NCBI RefSeq assembly: GCF_006351965.1
Contig: NZ_CP040932.1
Span: forward strand, 3,286,001 to 3,350,000
Reading direction: 5' to 3'
Length of the DNA stretch: 64,000 bases
Origin: Oceanicola sp. D3
GTDB lineage: Bacteria; Pseudomonadota; Alphaproteobacteria; Rhodobacterales; Rhodobacteraceae
Position 1 is the stretch's first letter. Each line of letters begins with the position of its first letter. Position numbers and translations under genes: made by a program. Of this stretch, positions 34,570 to 43,929 are shown piece after piece. The notes beneath the pieces were generated by a model that did no database searches, had not been told where the DNA came from, and saw only the letters and a list, made by a program, of their open reading frames with translations.

Positions 34570-35328
34570 TCAGCGGATCGCGCCCAGCGAGCTTTCGAGC
34601 AGGTGTTGGGTATAGGGGTGGTTGGCCTGGAGCTTGCGCATTTCGGCCACGCCCAGCGTTTCGACGATCTCGCCCTGCTGCATCACCGCGATCTGGCCGC
34701 ACATATGGCCGACGACGCCAAGGTCGTGGCTGACCATCAGGTAGGTCAGGCCCATCTGGCTGCGCAGGTCGGAGAGCAAGTTGAGGATTTCGGCCTGCAC
34801 GCTCACATCGAGCGCCGAGGTCGGCTCATCCAGCAGCAGGATGCGCGGCTCGGGCGCGAGGGCGCGGGCGATGGCGACGCGCTGGCGCTGGCCGCCAGAC
34901 AGCTGGTGGGGGTAGCGGAAGCGGAAGCCGGTGCCGAGGCCCACGCTTTCCAGCAGGCGGGCGATGCGGGCGTCGATGTCGAAAAAACCATGCAGGGCCA
35001 GCGTCTCGCCCAGCACCCTGTCGACCGTGTGGCGCGGGTGGAGCGAGGCGTAGGGATCCTGAAACACCATCTGCACGGTCTTGTAGAACTGCTTGGAGCG
35101 GCCACGGGGCTTCAGGCTTTCGCCCGCCACGTCAATCGCGCCATCCCAGCTTTCAACCAGCCCGGCAATCGCCCGCAGCACGGTGGATTTGCCCGAGCCG
35201 CTTTCGCCCACCAGCCCAAAGCTCTCGCCCTCCTCGACGGCGAGGTTCACCCCCTTCACCGCCATGTTGCGAGCCGCGCCTTCGCCAAACCAGACGTGCA
35301 GATTGCGGATGTCCAGCGCCGCGCTCAT
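34570..35328 (-). CDS. peptide ABC transporter ATP-binding protein (DppF-like)
   Basis: 252-residue ABC ATPase of the OppF/DppF group. Walker A is GESGSGKST, signature LSGGQRQR, Walker B ILLLDEPTSALD, switch His in VSHDLGVV. The usual C-terminal Opp/Dpp extension starts near HPYTQHLL. It is the last gene of the operon, overlapping the DppD-like gene by ATGA. It pairs with that ATPase to drive import of di- or oligopeptides. Confidence 0.88.
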   Translation of the reverse strand: MSAALDIRNLHVWFGEGAARNMAVKGVNLAVEEGESFGLVGESGSGKSTVLRAIAGLVESWDGAIDVAGESLKPRGRSKQFYKTVQMVFQDPYASLHPRHTVDRVLGETLALHGFFDIDARIARLLESVGLGTGFRFRYPHQLSGGQRQRVAIARALAPEPRILLLDEPTSALDVSVQAEILNLLSDLRSQMGLTYLMVSHDLGVVGHMCGQIAVMQQGEIVETLGVAEMRKLQANHPYTQHLLESSLGAIR

Positions 35329-36203
35329 GCCGCCCCCTGCCCTGCCCGCGCACTCACCGAGGGTGCCTCGCGCCAGGCCGGGTCACGGGCCAGCACTTCG
35401 AGCCGCTCGCGGGGGTGTTCGAGGTTGGGCACGGCGTTGAGCAGGCCGCGGGTGTAGGGGTGCTGCGCCTCGTGCAGCTTGCCCGCTTCGCAGACTTCCA
35501 CGATCCGGCCTGCGTACATCACCGCCACCCTGTCGCAGAAATTGGCCACGAGGTTCAGGTCATGGCTGATGAAGATGAGGCCCATGCCGCGCTCTTTCAC
35601 CAGCTTGTCCATGATCTCCAGCACCTGAAGCTGCACCGAGACGTCGAGCGCCGAGGTCGGCTCGTCGGCGATGAGGATCTTGGGATCGGGGATCAGCATC
35701 ATGGCGATCATGATCCGCTGGCCCATGCCGCCCGACACCTCATGCGGGTAGAGCTTGAGCACCCGCTCGGGCTCGCGGATGGCCACTGCATCGAGCATCT
35801 CCAGCGCGCGGGCACGGGCCTGCCGCTTGCTCACCCGCTCATGTGTGGTCAGCGCCTCGACCATCTGCTGCTGCACCGTCATCACCGGGTTCAGCGAAAA
35901 CTTCGGGTCTTGCATGATCATCGCGGCGTGGCGGCCCCGAATGGCGCGCATGTCCTTTTCACTGGCGGTCAGCAGGTTGGTGCCGCCCATTTCCATCCGG
36001 TCGGCCTCTACAAAGCCGGGCTTGCGGATGAGCTTGAGCAGGGCGCGGCCGGTCATCGACTTGCCCGAGCCGCTTTCGCCCACGATCCCGAGCCGCTCAC
36101 GCCCGAGCGAAAACGAGATGCCACGCACCGCATCGAAGATGCCGGTGCGGGTGGGGAACTTGACCCAGAGGTTCTCGACATCGAGCAGGGTATCGTCGCT
36201 CAC
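35325..36203 (-). CDS. peptide ABC transporter ATP-binding protein (DppD-like)
   Basis: 292-residue ABC ATPase. Walker A is GESGSGKSM (the final Thr/Ser is Met after the catalytic Ser), signature VSGGMGQR, Walker B ILIADEPTSALD, switch FISHDLNLV. The C-terminal oligopeptide-transporter extension begins at HPYTRGLLNAVP. I chose the GTG at 36203, which overlaps the permease stop (GTGA) and has GGAGAGC upstream. Partner of the DppF-like ATPase. Confidence 0.88.
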   Translation of the reverse strand: MSDDTLLDVENLWVKFPTRTGIFDAVRGISFSLGRERLGIVGESGSGKSMTGRALLKLIRKPGFVEADRMEMGGTNLLTASEKDMRAIRGRHAAMIMQDPKFSLNPVMTVQQQMVEALTTHERVSKRQARARALEMLDAVAIREPERVLKLYPHEVSGGMGQRIMIAMMLIPDPKILIADEPTSALDVSVQLQVLEIMDKLVKERGMGLIFISHDLNLVANFCDRVAVMYAGRIVEVCEAGKLHEAQHPYTRGLLNAVPNLEHPRERLEVLARDPAWREAPSVSARAGQGAA

Positions 36204-37150
36204 GATTTGCTCTCCTTCGGGTCCAGCACATCGCGCAGCCCGTCGCCGAGCAGGTTGAAGGCGAGCGAAATGGCAAAGATCGCGAGGCCCGGAATGGTGG
36301 CGACCCACCAGTGGTCGAGGATGTACTTGCGCCCTTCAGAGACCATCGCCCCCCATTCCGGCGAGGGCGGCTGTGCGCCGAGGCCGAGGAAGCCGAGGCC
36401 GGCGGCGGTGAGGATGATGCCAGCCATGTCGAGGGTGACGCGGATCACGAGGCTGGAAATGCAGAGCGGCCAGACGTGACGGGTGATGATGCGGATTGCG
36501 CCTGCGCCTTGCAGGCGGATGGCGTGGATATAGTCCGAGTTGCGGATCGTCAGCGTCTCGGCCCGCGCGATCCGGGCATAAGGCGGCCATGCGGTGAGCG
36601 AGATCGCCAGCACCGCGTTTTCGATGCCCGCGCCCAATGCCGCCACGAAGGCGAGCGCGAGGATGAGGCGGGGGAAGGCGAGGAAGATATCGGTGAAGCG
36701 CATCAGCACCACGTCGAGCCAGCCGCCCGCATAGCCCGCGATGGTGCCGATGATGAGGCCCAGCAGCGGGGCGACCAGCGCCACCAGCGCCACGATATAA
36801 AGCGAGATCCGCGCGCCGTAGAGCAGGCGGGAGTAAATGTCGCGGCCCAGCGAGTCGGTGCCGAAGATATAGCCCTCGCTGCCCGGCGGCAGGAGCCGTG
36901 CGCCGAGATCCTGCGCAAAGGGGTCTTGCGTGGCCAGCAGCGGAGCAAAGGCGGCGCAGAGGATCAGGAAGATCAGCACCAGCAGGCCGAACATCGCCAG
37001 CGTGTTGCCGCGCAGCGCCAGCCAGCCAGCATACCATGCCGCCGCCCGGGCCTGACGGCGCGAGGCGGGGGCGTCTGTCATCAGCCAGTCGCGCCAACTC
37101 GGGCGGTCGGTTGGCTGCTCACCGGGTTGGGGTGTTGGCAGATCGCTCAT
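36200..37150 (-). CDS. peptide ABC transporter permease (DppC-like)
   Basis: 316 residues. A long cytoplasmic N terminus (OppC_N type) precedes the first TM helix (LAMFGLLVLIFLILCAAFAPLLA), and a periplasmic segment with FGTDSLGRDIYSRLLYGAR follows, the DppC/OppC signature. The remaining helices contain the EAA-loop region (RAETLTIRNSDYIHAIRLQG). The ATG at 37150 overlaps the DppB-like stop. Confidence 0.88.
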   Translation of the reverse strand: MSDLPTPQPGEQPTDRPSWRDWLMTDAPASRRQARAAAWYAGWLALRGNTLAMFGLLVLIFLILCAAFAPLLATQDPFAQDLGARLLPPGSEGYIFGTDSLGRDIYSRLLYGARISLYIVALVALVAPLLGLIIGTIAGYAGGWLDVVLMRFTDIFLAFPRLILALAFVAALGAGIENAVLAISLTAWPPYARIARAETLTIRNSDYIHAIRLQGAGAIRIITRHVWPLCISSLVIRVTLDMAGIILTAAGLGFLGLGAQPPSPEWGAMVSEGRKYILDHWWVATIPGLAIFAISLAFNLLGDGLRDVLDPKESKS

Positions 37151-38205
37151 TTGGCCCTCGGATCGAAGAAGCGGTAGAGCAGGTCGGAGAAGATGTTGAG
37201 CCCCACGAAGATGGTGCCGATCACCACGGTGCCACCGAGCACGGAGTTCATGTCGTTCGCAAGCAGCGAGGTGGTGATATAGCTGCCAAGGCCGGGCCAT
37301 GCGAAGATGATCTCTGTCAGCACCGAGCCCTCCAGCAGGTTGGCATAGGCCAGCGCGATCACGGTGATGAGCTGAATGCGGATGTTGCGGAAGGCATGGC
37401 GCCAGATCACCTTGCGCTCCGACAGGCCCTTCACCCGCGCCGTAGTGACATATTCCGAATTCAGCTGCTCCAGCATGAAGGAGCGGGTCATCCGGCTGAT
37501 ATAGGCCAGTGAATAATAGCCCAGCAGCGAGGCGGGCAGGATGATATGGCCGAAGGCGTCCTTGAACACCGTCCAGTCGCCGGCGATGGCGCTATCCACC
37601 AGCAGCAGGCCGGTGCGCTCGGGCACGAGGCCCTGATAGAACACGCCAAGGCGGCCTGGCCCCTCGACCCAATCGAGGATGCCGTAGAAGATCAGCAGCC
37701 CCACGAGGCCGAGCCAGAAGATCGGCATGGAGTAACCGATGAGGCCGACAAAGCGGGCCAGCTGGTCGATCCACGAGCCACGATAAACAGCCGCCATCAC
37801 CCCCAGCGGCACGCCCAGCACGATGCCGAAGATGGTGCCCAGCGTGGCCAGCTCCAGCGTGGCGGGGAAGACGCGGGCAATGTCGGTTGTCACCTCCTGC
37901 CCGGTGCGGATGGATTTGCCGAAATCGCCTTGCAACACGTCGCTGACATAGATGAAGAACTGCTGGATCAGCGGCTTGTCGAGCCCGAGCTCCAGATAGA
38001 CCGCATCATACTGCGCCTGCGTCGCCCGCTCGCCGATGACGGCAAGAACCGGGTCGATCGGCATGACGCGACCGATCATGAAGGTCACGAAAAGCAGACC
38101 CAACAAGGTGACGGCCACGGTCAGGATCGTGGCGGCCAGCTTCTTGAGCCAAGGAGGGAGGACCGGCCCGCGCCGGTCCTCCGAATTGTGTGAAATGTCA
38201 GCCAC
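37147..38205 (-). CDS. peptide ABC transporter permease (DppB-like)
   Basis: 352 residues with the DppB/OppB pattern: first TM helix at about 25-47 (TILTVAVTLLGLLFVTFMIG), the extracytoplasmic LGLDKPLIQQFFIYVSDVL and GDFGKSIRTG motifs, and core helices ending with the EAA loop (EYVTTARVKGLSERKVIWRH). Forms the heteromeric channel with the DppC-like protein. Its start directly follows the binding-protein stop. Confidence 0.88.
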   Translation of the reverse strand: MADISHNSEDRRGPVLPPWLKKLAATILTVAVTLLGLLFVTFMIGRVMPIDPVLAVIGERATQAQYDAVYLELGLDKPLIQQFFIYVSDVLQGDFGKSIRTGQEVTTDIARVFPATLELATLGTIFGIVLGVPLGVMAAVYRGSWIDQLARFVGLIGYSMPIFWLGLVGLLIFYGILDWVEGPGRLGVFYQGLVPERTGLLLVDSAIAGDWTVFKDAFGHIILPASLLGYYSLAYISRMTRSFMLEQLNSEYVTTARVKGLSERKVIWRHAFRNIRIQLITVIALAYANLLEGSVLTEIIFAWPGLGSYITTSLLANDMNSVLGGTVVIGTIFVGLNIFSDLLYRFFDPRAK

Positions 38206-39804
38206 TTACTTCGTGATAACCCAGTAAGAGACAGCCGTGGTCGCGCCACCGGCAACGAAGTTTTCAACCGAGGCACCCATGCCGTTCTGCTCGATCTGCT
38301 GGAACATCACGCCGAAGGGCGACACCTGCTGGTGCTCCTTCTGGATCTCCAGATACATCTCGCGGCGCTTGTCGGTGTCGTTCTCCTGAACGGCAGCCAG
38401 CGTGGCGTCGCTCATGTCGCCTGCATCCCATGCGTTCCGCCACGCCAGAAGGCCGGTGGCCCCTGCCTCGTCGGAGTTGTCGGGGTTGTAGGCGAAGGTG
38501 CCGGCGTTGGTGTTGGGGTCGGGATAATCCGGGCCCCATGCGCCGAGGTAGATATCGTGCTCACGGGCGCGATAGCGGTCCAGCGTTTGGGCGCCGGTGC
38601 CGACGATCAGCTCGATGTCGCAGCCAAGCTGGCCCCAGGTGTTCTGGAGCGATTGCGCGATGTCGAGACGCTCCTGCGCTTCACGCACCGAGATCTTGAT
38701 CGGCCCGCAATCGGGAAAGCCCGACTCGGCCAGCGCGGCCTTGGCGGCGTCCATGTCGTAGGAGAAGGGCTTGTCTTCCAGCGCGCCGAGGAAGGTCAGC
38801 GGCAGGAAGGCCTGATGCACGGTGTACTGGCCCTTGAGGAAGCTGTTCGCCATGCCCTCGTAGTCGGTCGCCAGCTTGAGGGCTTCCAGCACCTTCGGGT
38901 CCGAGAGCATCTCGTTTTTCTGGTTGGCCGAGAAGTACATCAGGCGGCCGCGCAGCTCGTCGACGACCTTCACACCCTCGACGCCCTCCAGCCCGGCGAT
39001 GTCTTCGGGGCTAAGGTTGCGGGCCACGTCGATGTCGCCACGCTCCAGCTGAAGGCGCTGGGTGGCGCTTTCCTGAATGTGCTGCACGATCACCCGCTCC
39101 ATCGCCGGCTTCTCGCCGCCGTAGTTGGGGTTGAGGTCCATCAGCACGCTTTCGGAGGGCTTCCAGTCCACCACCTTGTAGGGGCCGGAGCCTGCGGTGT
39201 TGGTGCGCAGCCACTCGTTGCCCATGTCGCCATCGACCTCATTGGCCATGACGGTCTCTTTGTCGACGATGCCGCCGATGGTGGCGGTCAGGCAGTTGAG
39301 CACGAAGGAAACCGCGTATTCCTTGTCGAGCTTGATGGTCACCTTGTTGCCATCGGCGGTGATCATCTCTTCCACGTTGTCCGGCGTGAAGCCGAACTGG
39401 GTGAGGATGAAGCTCGGGGTCTTGTCGAGCTTCACCGCGCGCTGGAGCGAGAAGATCACGTCTTCCGCCGTCACCGGGTTGCCGGAGGCAAAGGTGTTGC
39501 CCTCGGCGATGGTGAAGGTGATCGACTTTCCGTCCTCGGCCACTTCCCAGCTCTCGGCGATGTCGGGCTGGTAGCCTGCGTCGAGGTCCATCGGGTCGAA
39601 GTTGACAAGCTTCTGGTAGACGTTGCGCGACACGTCGGCCCCGGCGAACTCGAAGCTCTCCTGCGGGTCGAAGGTTTTGATGTCGTCGATGCGGTTGGCG
39701 ATCACCAGCATGTTGGGCGGGGTCTCGGCCAGCGCGGGGGCAGCCACGCCGCCCATCAGAGCGGCCACAATGGCCGTGGTTCGCAGCAATTTGCGATGTG
39801 TCAT
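38206..39804 (-). CDS. peptide ABC transporter substrate-binding protein (SBP family 5)
   Basis: 532 residues, periplasmic, with a Sec signal peptide ending APALA-ETPP. Family 5 signatures are FDPQESFEFAGADVSRNVYQKL near the N terminus, ESWEVAEDGKSITF, and AGSGPYKV in the middle. The start at 39804 has AGGGAG 9 nt upstream. As first transporter gene after a dipeptidase, dipeptides or short oligopeptides are the likely cargo, but this family also carries other solutes. Confidence 0.88.
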   Translation of the reverse strand: MTHRKLLRTTAIVAALMGGVAAPALAETPPNMLVIANRIDDIKTFDPQESFEFAGADVSRNVYQKLVNFDPMDLDAGYQPDIAESWEVAEDGKSITFTIAEGNTFASGNPVTAEDVIFSLQRAVKLDKTPSFILTQFGFTPDNVEEMITADGNKVTIKLDKEYAVSFVLNCLTATIGGIVDKETVMANEVDGDMGNEWLRTNTAGSGPYKVVDWKPSESVLMDLNPNYGGEKPAMERVIVQHIQESATQRLQLERGDIDVARNLSPEDIAGLEGVEGVKVVDELRGRLMYFSANQKNEMLSDPKVLEALKLATDYEGMANSFLKGQYTVHQAFLPLTFLGALEDKPFSYDMDAAKAALAESGFPDCGPIKISVREAQERLDIAQSLQNTWGQLGCDIELIVGTGAQTLDRYRAREHDIYLGAWGPDYPDPNTNAGTFAYNPDNSDEAGATGLLAWRNAWDAGDMSDATLAAVQENDTDKRREMYLEIQKEHQQVSPFGVMFQQIEQNGMGASVENFVAGGATTAVSYWVITK

Positions 39805-39864
39805 CAGTTGGAACTCCCTGTTGTTGATGCGGTCATTTGCCTGCCGCCTCATTTATCCGTGGGG

Positions 39865-40923
39865 TTACTCTCCCCACGTCGCGCGCAACACACGCAACCA
39901 GTTACCATGGGCCAGCTTGCGCATCATCGCGTCATCCACCCCATGTTTGCGCAGCGCGGCCCGAAGATTGACCATGCCTGCACAATCCTTGATCTCTTCG
40001 GGAACCAGCGCGCCATCGAAATCCGACCCGAAGCCAACGCCATCTTCACCGAGAAATTTTATCAGATGGTCAAGGTGACGCATCATCAGGTCAAGCGAAA
40101 ACTCCGAAAGCATCTTTCCGTCGGGGCGCAGGAAGGCGGAAGCGTAGTTGATGCCAACCATGCCGCCGCTCTCGGCGATCTGGCTCAATTGCCGGTCTGT
40201 GAGGTTGCGCGAATGGGGCGTGATGGCATGGGCATTGGAGTGTGTGGCCACCAGTGGCGCATCTGAAAGCACCGCGATGTCATCCACGCCTTTCTCGTTC
40301 AAGTGACTGAGATCGAGCATGATTTTCAGCCGATTGCACTCGGCGACAAGCCGCTTGCCGGCCTCGGTCAGCCCGCCGCCAATGTCGCCCGTGGAGGGGT
40401 AACGAAACGGCACGCCCTCGCCAAAGACCGTGGGCCGCGACCAGACCGGGCCGAGCGAACGCAGGCCCATGGCGTGCAGCTCTTCCAGCTCGGCGCAGCT
40501 CTCGCTCACCGCCTCGGCGCCCTCGATATGGGGCACCGCGGCCATAGTTTCGCCGCCCAGCGCCGCCTCGATCTCTCCCGCGGTGCTACACACGGTGATC
40601 GCCCCGGCCTGCTCCAGCCCGGTCAGCGCCTCAAAACCGCGCATCACGAAGTCCCAGGCCTCGGGCTGCGGGATCGGCTCCGGCAACGGCAGATCATAGG
40701 GCGGGCGCTCCATCACCTCGTAGCGCACCGCCTTGTCGGAGGGGCTGGGCACGAAGATGGCGAAGAAACCGCCACCAAACCCGCCCTGCTTGGCGCGGGG
40801 CAGGTCGATATGGCCGTCTGGCAGGCCCTTGGCCACGTCCTCGGGTGTGACCTGCCCGCGCAGAATGCGCAGAAGCGTGTCGTTATGTCCGTCGAAAATG
40901 CGGGGGGCGGGCCAATCTGTCAT
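39865..40923 (-). CDS. membrane-dipeptidase family M19 (renal dipeptidase-like)
   Basis: 352-residue amidohydrolase-fold zinc dipeptidase. Metal ligands are visible in FDGHNDTLL (His-x-Asp), the bridging Glu in AVPHIEGAEAV, and His residues in LDLSHLNEKG and VATHSNAHA; the catalytic Asp region is GFGSDFDG. No signal peptide is seen, so it is probably cytoplasmic and hydrolyses peptides taken up by the adjacent Dpp system, 60 bp downstream. The ATG at 40923 follows AGAGAGACCCCC. Confidence 0.9.
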   Translation of the reverse strand: MTDWPAPRIFDGHNDTLLRILRGQVTPEDVAKGLPDGHIDLPRAKQGGFGGGFFAIFVPSPSDKAVRYEVMERPPYDLPLPEPIPQPEAWDFVMRGFEALTGLEQAGAITVCSTAGEIEAALGGETMAAVPHIEGAEAVSESCAELEELHAMGLRSLGPVWSRPTVFGEGVPFRYPSTGDIGGGLTEAGKRLVAECNRLKIMLDLSHLNEKGVDDIAVLSDAPLVATHSNAHAITPHSRNLTDRQLSQIAESGGMVGINYASAFLRPDGKMLSEFSLDLMMRHLDHLIKFLGEDGVGFGSDFDGALVPEEIKDCAGMVNLRAALRKHGVDDAMMRKLAHGNWLRVLRATWGE

Positions 40924-41060
40924 GGGGGTCTCTCTTGCTGTTGCCGAAAGCCTGACACCGTCAAGCATCACGCGCAAGGGGCGCCTGGATGACGGGGAAA
41001 GTCACTTGCCCCGCCACGCGGGCGCCGCCTAAGCTCAAGCCATTGATTTAAGGCGCACTC

Positions 41061-41453
41061 ATGTTTCGATTGTCCGACTCACAGCTTTCCGGCCTGTCGG
41101 CCGCCTCCTATGAACGGTTCGTGCAGAAGACCCTGCCGTTCCTGCGGCAGAGCTTTCCCGATACGGCCGGGCGCGAGGATGACGCGGCGCTGAGGGGCTA
41201 TATCGACCGGATCAGCCAGTTTGCAGTGCGCCACCGGGTTTTTCGCGAGATCAACGTGCAAAAGCTGATGGTGCTGCAACTGCGCACCGGCTTTGCCATC
41301 CCGCTGCCCCGCTGGCAGGCGCACCTGCTCCGCCGCGCGGGGTTTTCCGAGGAGGAGCGTGTGATGCGGCTGACCCGCGCGGTGCTGACGGGCGAGCAGC
41401 CCGAACTGGTGTCGATGGGAGACGATCTGCCAGCCATGAGGGCCGCGCGGTGA
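41061..41453 (+). CDS. hypothetical protein of T6SS effector modules
   Basis: 130 residues beginning FRLSDSQLSGLSAASYERFV and continuing with a helical domain of the form found in small proteins encoded beside DUF4123/PAAR effector genes (FVQKTLPFLRQSFP, QLRTGFAIPLPRWQAHLL). No catalytic motif is seen; a chaperone or adaptor role is possible. AAGGCG precedes the ATG. Its stop overlaps the GTG of the lipase gene, suggesting tight coupling. Confidence 0.65.
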   Translation: MFRLSDSQLSGLSAASYERFVQKTLPFLRQSFPDTAGREDDAALRGYIDRISQFAVRHRVFREINVQKLMVLQLRTGFAIPLPRWQAHLLRRAGFSEEERVMRLTRAVLTGEQPELVSMGDDLPAMRAAR

Positions 41454-42979
41454 GTAAAGCCCAAAACGAGCTGAGCGACTATTTCGACGATGTGCCCTTC
41501 ACCGGCGGTGAATCCAGCATCAGCCCGCCCGAGGAGCAGATGAGCGTGGATGATCCGAACGCGGGCGATGGCCAAAGCCTGCCGGTGCAGGACTGCGCCC
41601 AGGATATTCCGGTAGAGAAAAAGCAGATCACCCTGCGCGTGGGGCTCTACTACGATGGCACTGGCAACAACCGCGCAAATGTAACCGCCGGGCGCCGCGC
41701 CGACGAGGAAGACCGGGAGGCGGGGCTGGACGAGGAGGACTATCGCCGCAAGGACTGGTCGGCCAGCTATGGCTCGGATTACTCCAACGTGGAGCGGCTG
41801 GAGCGGGCGGCGATGGACTACATCGGCTATGACGGCTCCACCGCCATCTACGTGGAAGGCATCGGCACGATTGACGGCGGGCCGGACGATCCGCTTGGCT
41901 CGGCCACCGGCGAGGGCGGCACCGGCGTGAAGGGCAAGACATTTCGGGGCAAGCTATGGATGGAGCGCTGGGTGGCCGGGCAATCGCGCAGCAGCGGGGA
42001 ATACGTCTCGAAGCTGCATCTCGACTATTTCGGCTTCAGCCGGGGCGCGGCGGCGGCGCGCTACGCGGTCTATGCCTGTTTTGACGGCAGCGCGAAGGTC
42101 AGCCGCACGCTCTATGCGTGGCTGGCGGGCGGGGCCGATGTGAAGCCGGTGTTCGTGGGCATCTACGACACCGTGGCGGCCTACGGAAAATTCAGCCACG
42201 CAGACGACTACAACCAGCTCGGGCTGGGCGCGATCTCGCGCGCGGATTTCGTGGTGCATCTGGCCGCGGCAGAAGAGTATCGCATCAACTTCTCGCTAAA
42301 CCCGTTTTACGGCGCGAACGGCTTTGAGGCCTATCTGCCCGGCGCGCATTCGGATGTAGGCGGGGGCTACAACGTGAATACGCCAGAAGACGTTGCCGTG
42401 TTTGACCGGCAGTTCTGGTGGGTAGACGAGGCCTGGGAAGCGCAGGTCGACGACACCGACTGGCTGGTGGAAAGCGGCTGGTATCGCGAGGACGATATAA
42501 CCTACGTCGGCCAGCAGGCCCGGGGAAAGCGAAGCAACGTGCGCGGCTACTACTCGCGGATTCCGCTGCACATCATGGCCGTCTTCGCCGATTACCACGG
42601 CGTGATCTATGACCTCGCCCAACTGAACAACGCCGAGAACAAGGTGCAGCCCGATCTGGAGCCAATGTTCAACCGGCTGATGAGCTATTGCGTGGCGGTC
42701 GAAGGCGGCGCGCCCTCGAACCCGGACGACTGGATCAACGAGACAGGCGAGCCCTTCTTCAGCTTGCGCTACAACGAGTTGCACATGTCGGCGAACTACA
42801 GCTTTGAAGAGCGCCTGCCGGGCTTCGGGGGCATTCCGATGCGGCCCTACTTCGTGCGCGAGGGCAGCCGGATCGCAAAGCGGTGGCGGCGCCGGATAGG
42901 GCCGGGCGGGATCGAGGCAGGGCCACCGGGGGCCCATGTCGATCAGGATGAGGAAGCCAGCGCGGGACGGGGGGCCTAG
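41450..42979 (+). CDS. Tle1-like T6SS phospholipase effector (DUF2235)
   Basis: 509-residue alpha/beta-hydrolase of the DUF2235 family, which includes T6SS Tle1 phospholipases. The GxSxG-type nucleophile is S197 (YFGFSRGAAAARY); D240 (VGIYDTVAAYG) and H300 (YLPGAHSDVGGGY) complete the triad. The N-terminal YYDGTGNN motif is the family's oxyanion/substrate loop. There is no signal peptide, as expected for T6SS cargo. The GTG start overlaps the preceding gene. Neighbouring PAAR and DUF4123 genes support delivery on a T6SS spike. Confidence 0.85.
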   Translation: MSKAQNELSDYFDDVPFTGGESSISPPEEQMSVDDPNAGDGQSLPVQDCAQDIPVEKKQITLRVGLYYDGTGNNRANVTAGRRADEEDREAGLDEEDYRRKDWSASYGSDYSNVERLERAAMDYIGYDGSTAIYVEGIGTIDGGPDDPLGSATGEGGTGVKGKTFRGKLWMERWVAGQSRSSGEYVSKLHLDYFGFSRGAAAARYAVYACFDGSAKVSRTLYAWLAGGADVKPVFVGIYDTVAAYGKFSHADDYNQLGLGAISRADFVVHLAAAEEYRINFSLNPFYGANGFEAYLPGAHSDVGGGYNVNTPEDVAVFDRQFWWVDEAWEAQVDDTDWLVESGWYREDDITYVGQQARGKRSNVRGYYSRIPLHIMAVFADYHGVIYDLAQLNNAENKVQPDLEPMFNRLMSYCVAVEGGAPSNPDDWINETGEPFFSLRYNELHMSANYSFEERLPGFGGIPMRPYFVREGSRIAKRWRRRIGPGGIEAGPPGAHVDQDEEASAGRGA

Positions 42980-42984
42980 GCAGC

Positions 42985-43929
42985 ATGGCGCAGTATGAAT
43001 GGCTCCCGACAGAATGCGCCCCGCGCCATTACCCGGCGCGGATCGTGGAAGGCATCTTGTGGTTCGAAGATGGCAGCGGGCACCGGGTGCCCTCGGGCAA
43101 GCTGGTGGCCAACGGCTGGGGCCGGATCGGCTCGACCCGCGTGATCGGGGAGGCGTTGAAGCCCTTACCCGTGGAGCTTGAGATCAGCTGGCTCTCCGTG
43201 CCCGAAGCGCGGTTTTACAGCGGGGCCTTCAAGCTGCCGAAGTCACGCATCGCGCGGCTCTTTCGCGAGGGCATCGAAGACGCCTTCGGAGCGGGGCGGC
43301 TGCCCTACCTGCACATCGCCGTAGGCACTGCGCCGGGCGGCGACGTGACGGTGTGGTGCACCGATGGCGCGGTGTGCCGCTCGGTGATCGGCTTTACCGC
43401 CAACCCCGTGGAGAAGGATTGGGCCAGCTTCGAGCCCGGCACCGAGCGCGAGGCCTATTGCCGCGAAGCCTGGGCACGCGCCGTGCCGGAGGCAGAACGA
43501 GAGCGAGTGCTGAACACCGCCCCGCCACTGGGCCAATGGGGCCGGTGGCGGCGGCGCTTTGGCTGGACGCCCTCCCTGTCCTGCCCCGAAACGCCGCGCC
43601 ACCTGTGGATCGACGGCCTGAACGGCGAGCGCGAGATTTACGCCGCGCCGGAATGGGAAGACCCCTGGCCAGACCGGTCCGCGCCCGAGGCGCTGAGGGC
43701 CTCGTGGCAGACGGCGGGCGGCGAGGTGCGCATGGCCCATGTCACCTTCGATCCGCAGGAGAGTTTCGAGGCCCTTTCGCGGTTCGCCGAGGCCCGCCCG
43801 GCGGAGCTTGGCCGGATCGCGATGGAGGTGGAAATTTCGGAGCGGTTCCCCGACGCGGCAGTTACCCTGCGCGACAGCCAGCTCGCTCTGCCGCTGGAGA
43901 AATGCAAAGTGGAGGTGTTTCGCCAATGA
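42985..43929 (+). CDS. DUF2931-like protein, candidate immunity or accessory protein
   Basis: 314 residues. The stretch LEISWLSVPEARFYSGAFKLPKSRIARLF and the following LHIAVGTAPGGDVTVWC resemble DUF2931 proteins, often found beside T6SS lipase effectors. Unlike many of those it has no signal peptide or lipobox, so if it is the immunity protein it acts in the cytoplasm; alternatively it may help load the effector. It is rich in Trp and Arg. It lies 5 bp after the lipase gene and overlaps the PAAR gene by 4 bp. Confidence 0.6.
   Translation: MAQYEWLPTECAPRHYPARIVEGILWFEDGSGHRVPSGKLVANGWGRIGSTRVIGEALKPLPVELEISWLSVPEARFYSGAFKLPKSRIARLFREGIEDAFGAGRLPYLHIAVGTAPGGDVTVWCTDGAVCRSVIGFTANPVEKDWASFEPGTEREAYCREAWARAVPEAERERVLNTAPPLGQWGRWRRRFGWTPSLSCPETPRHLWIDGLNGEREIYAAPEWEDPWPDRSAPEALRASWQTAGGEVRMAHVTFDPQESFEALSRFAEARPAELGRIAMEVEISERFPDAAVTLRDSQLALPLEKCKVEVFRQ

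Noticed and set aside
38332-40266. 644-codon plus-strand frame over the peptide-binding protein gene
   Set aside because: Antisense to two well-supported genes; no domain.
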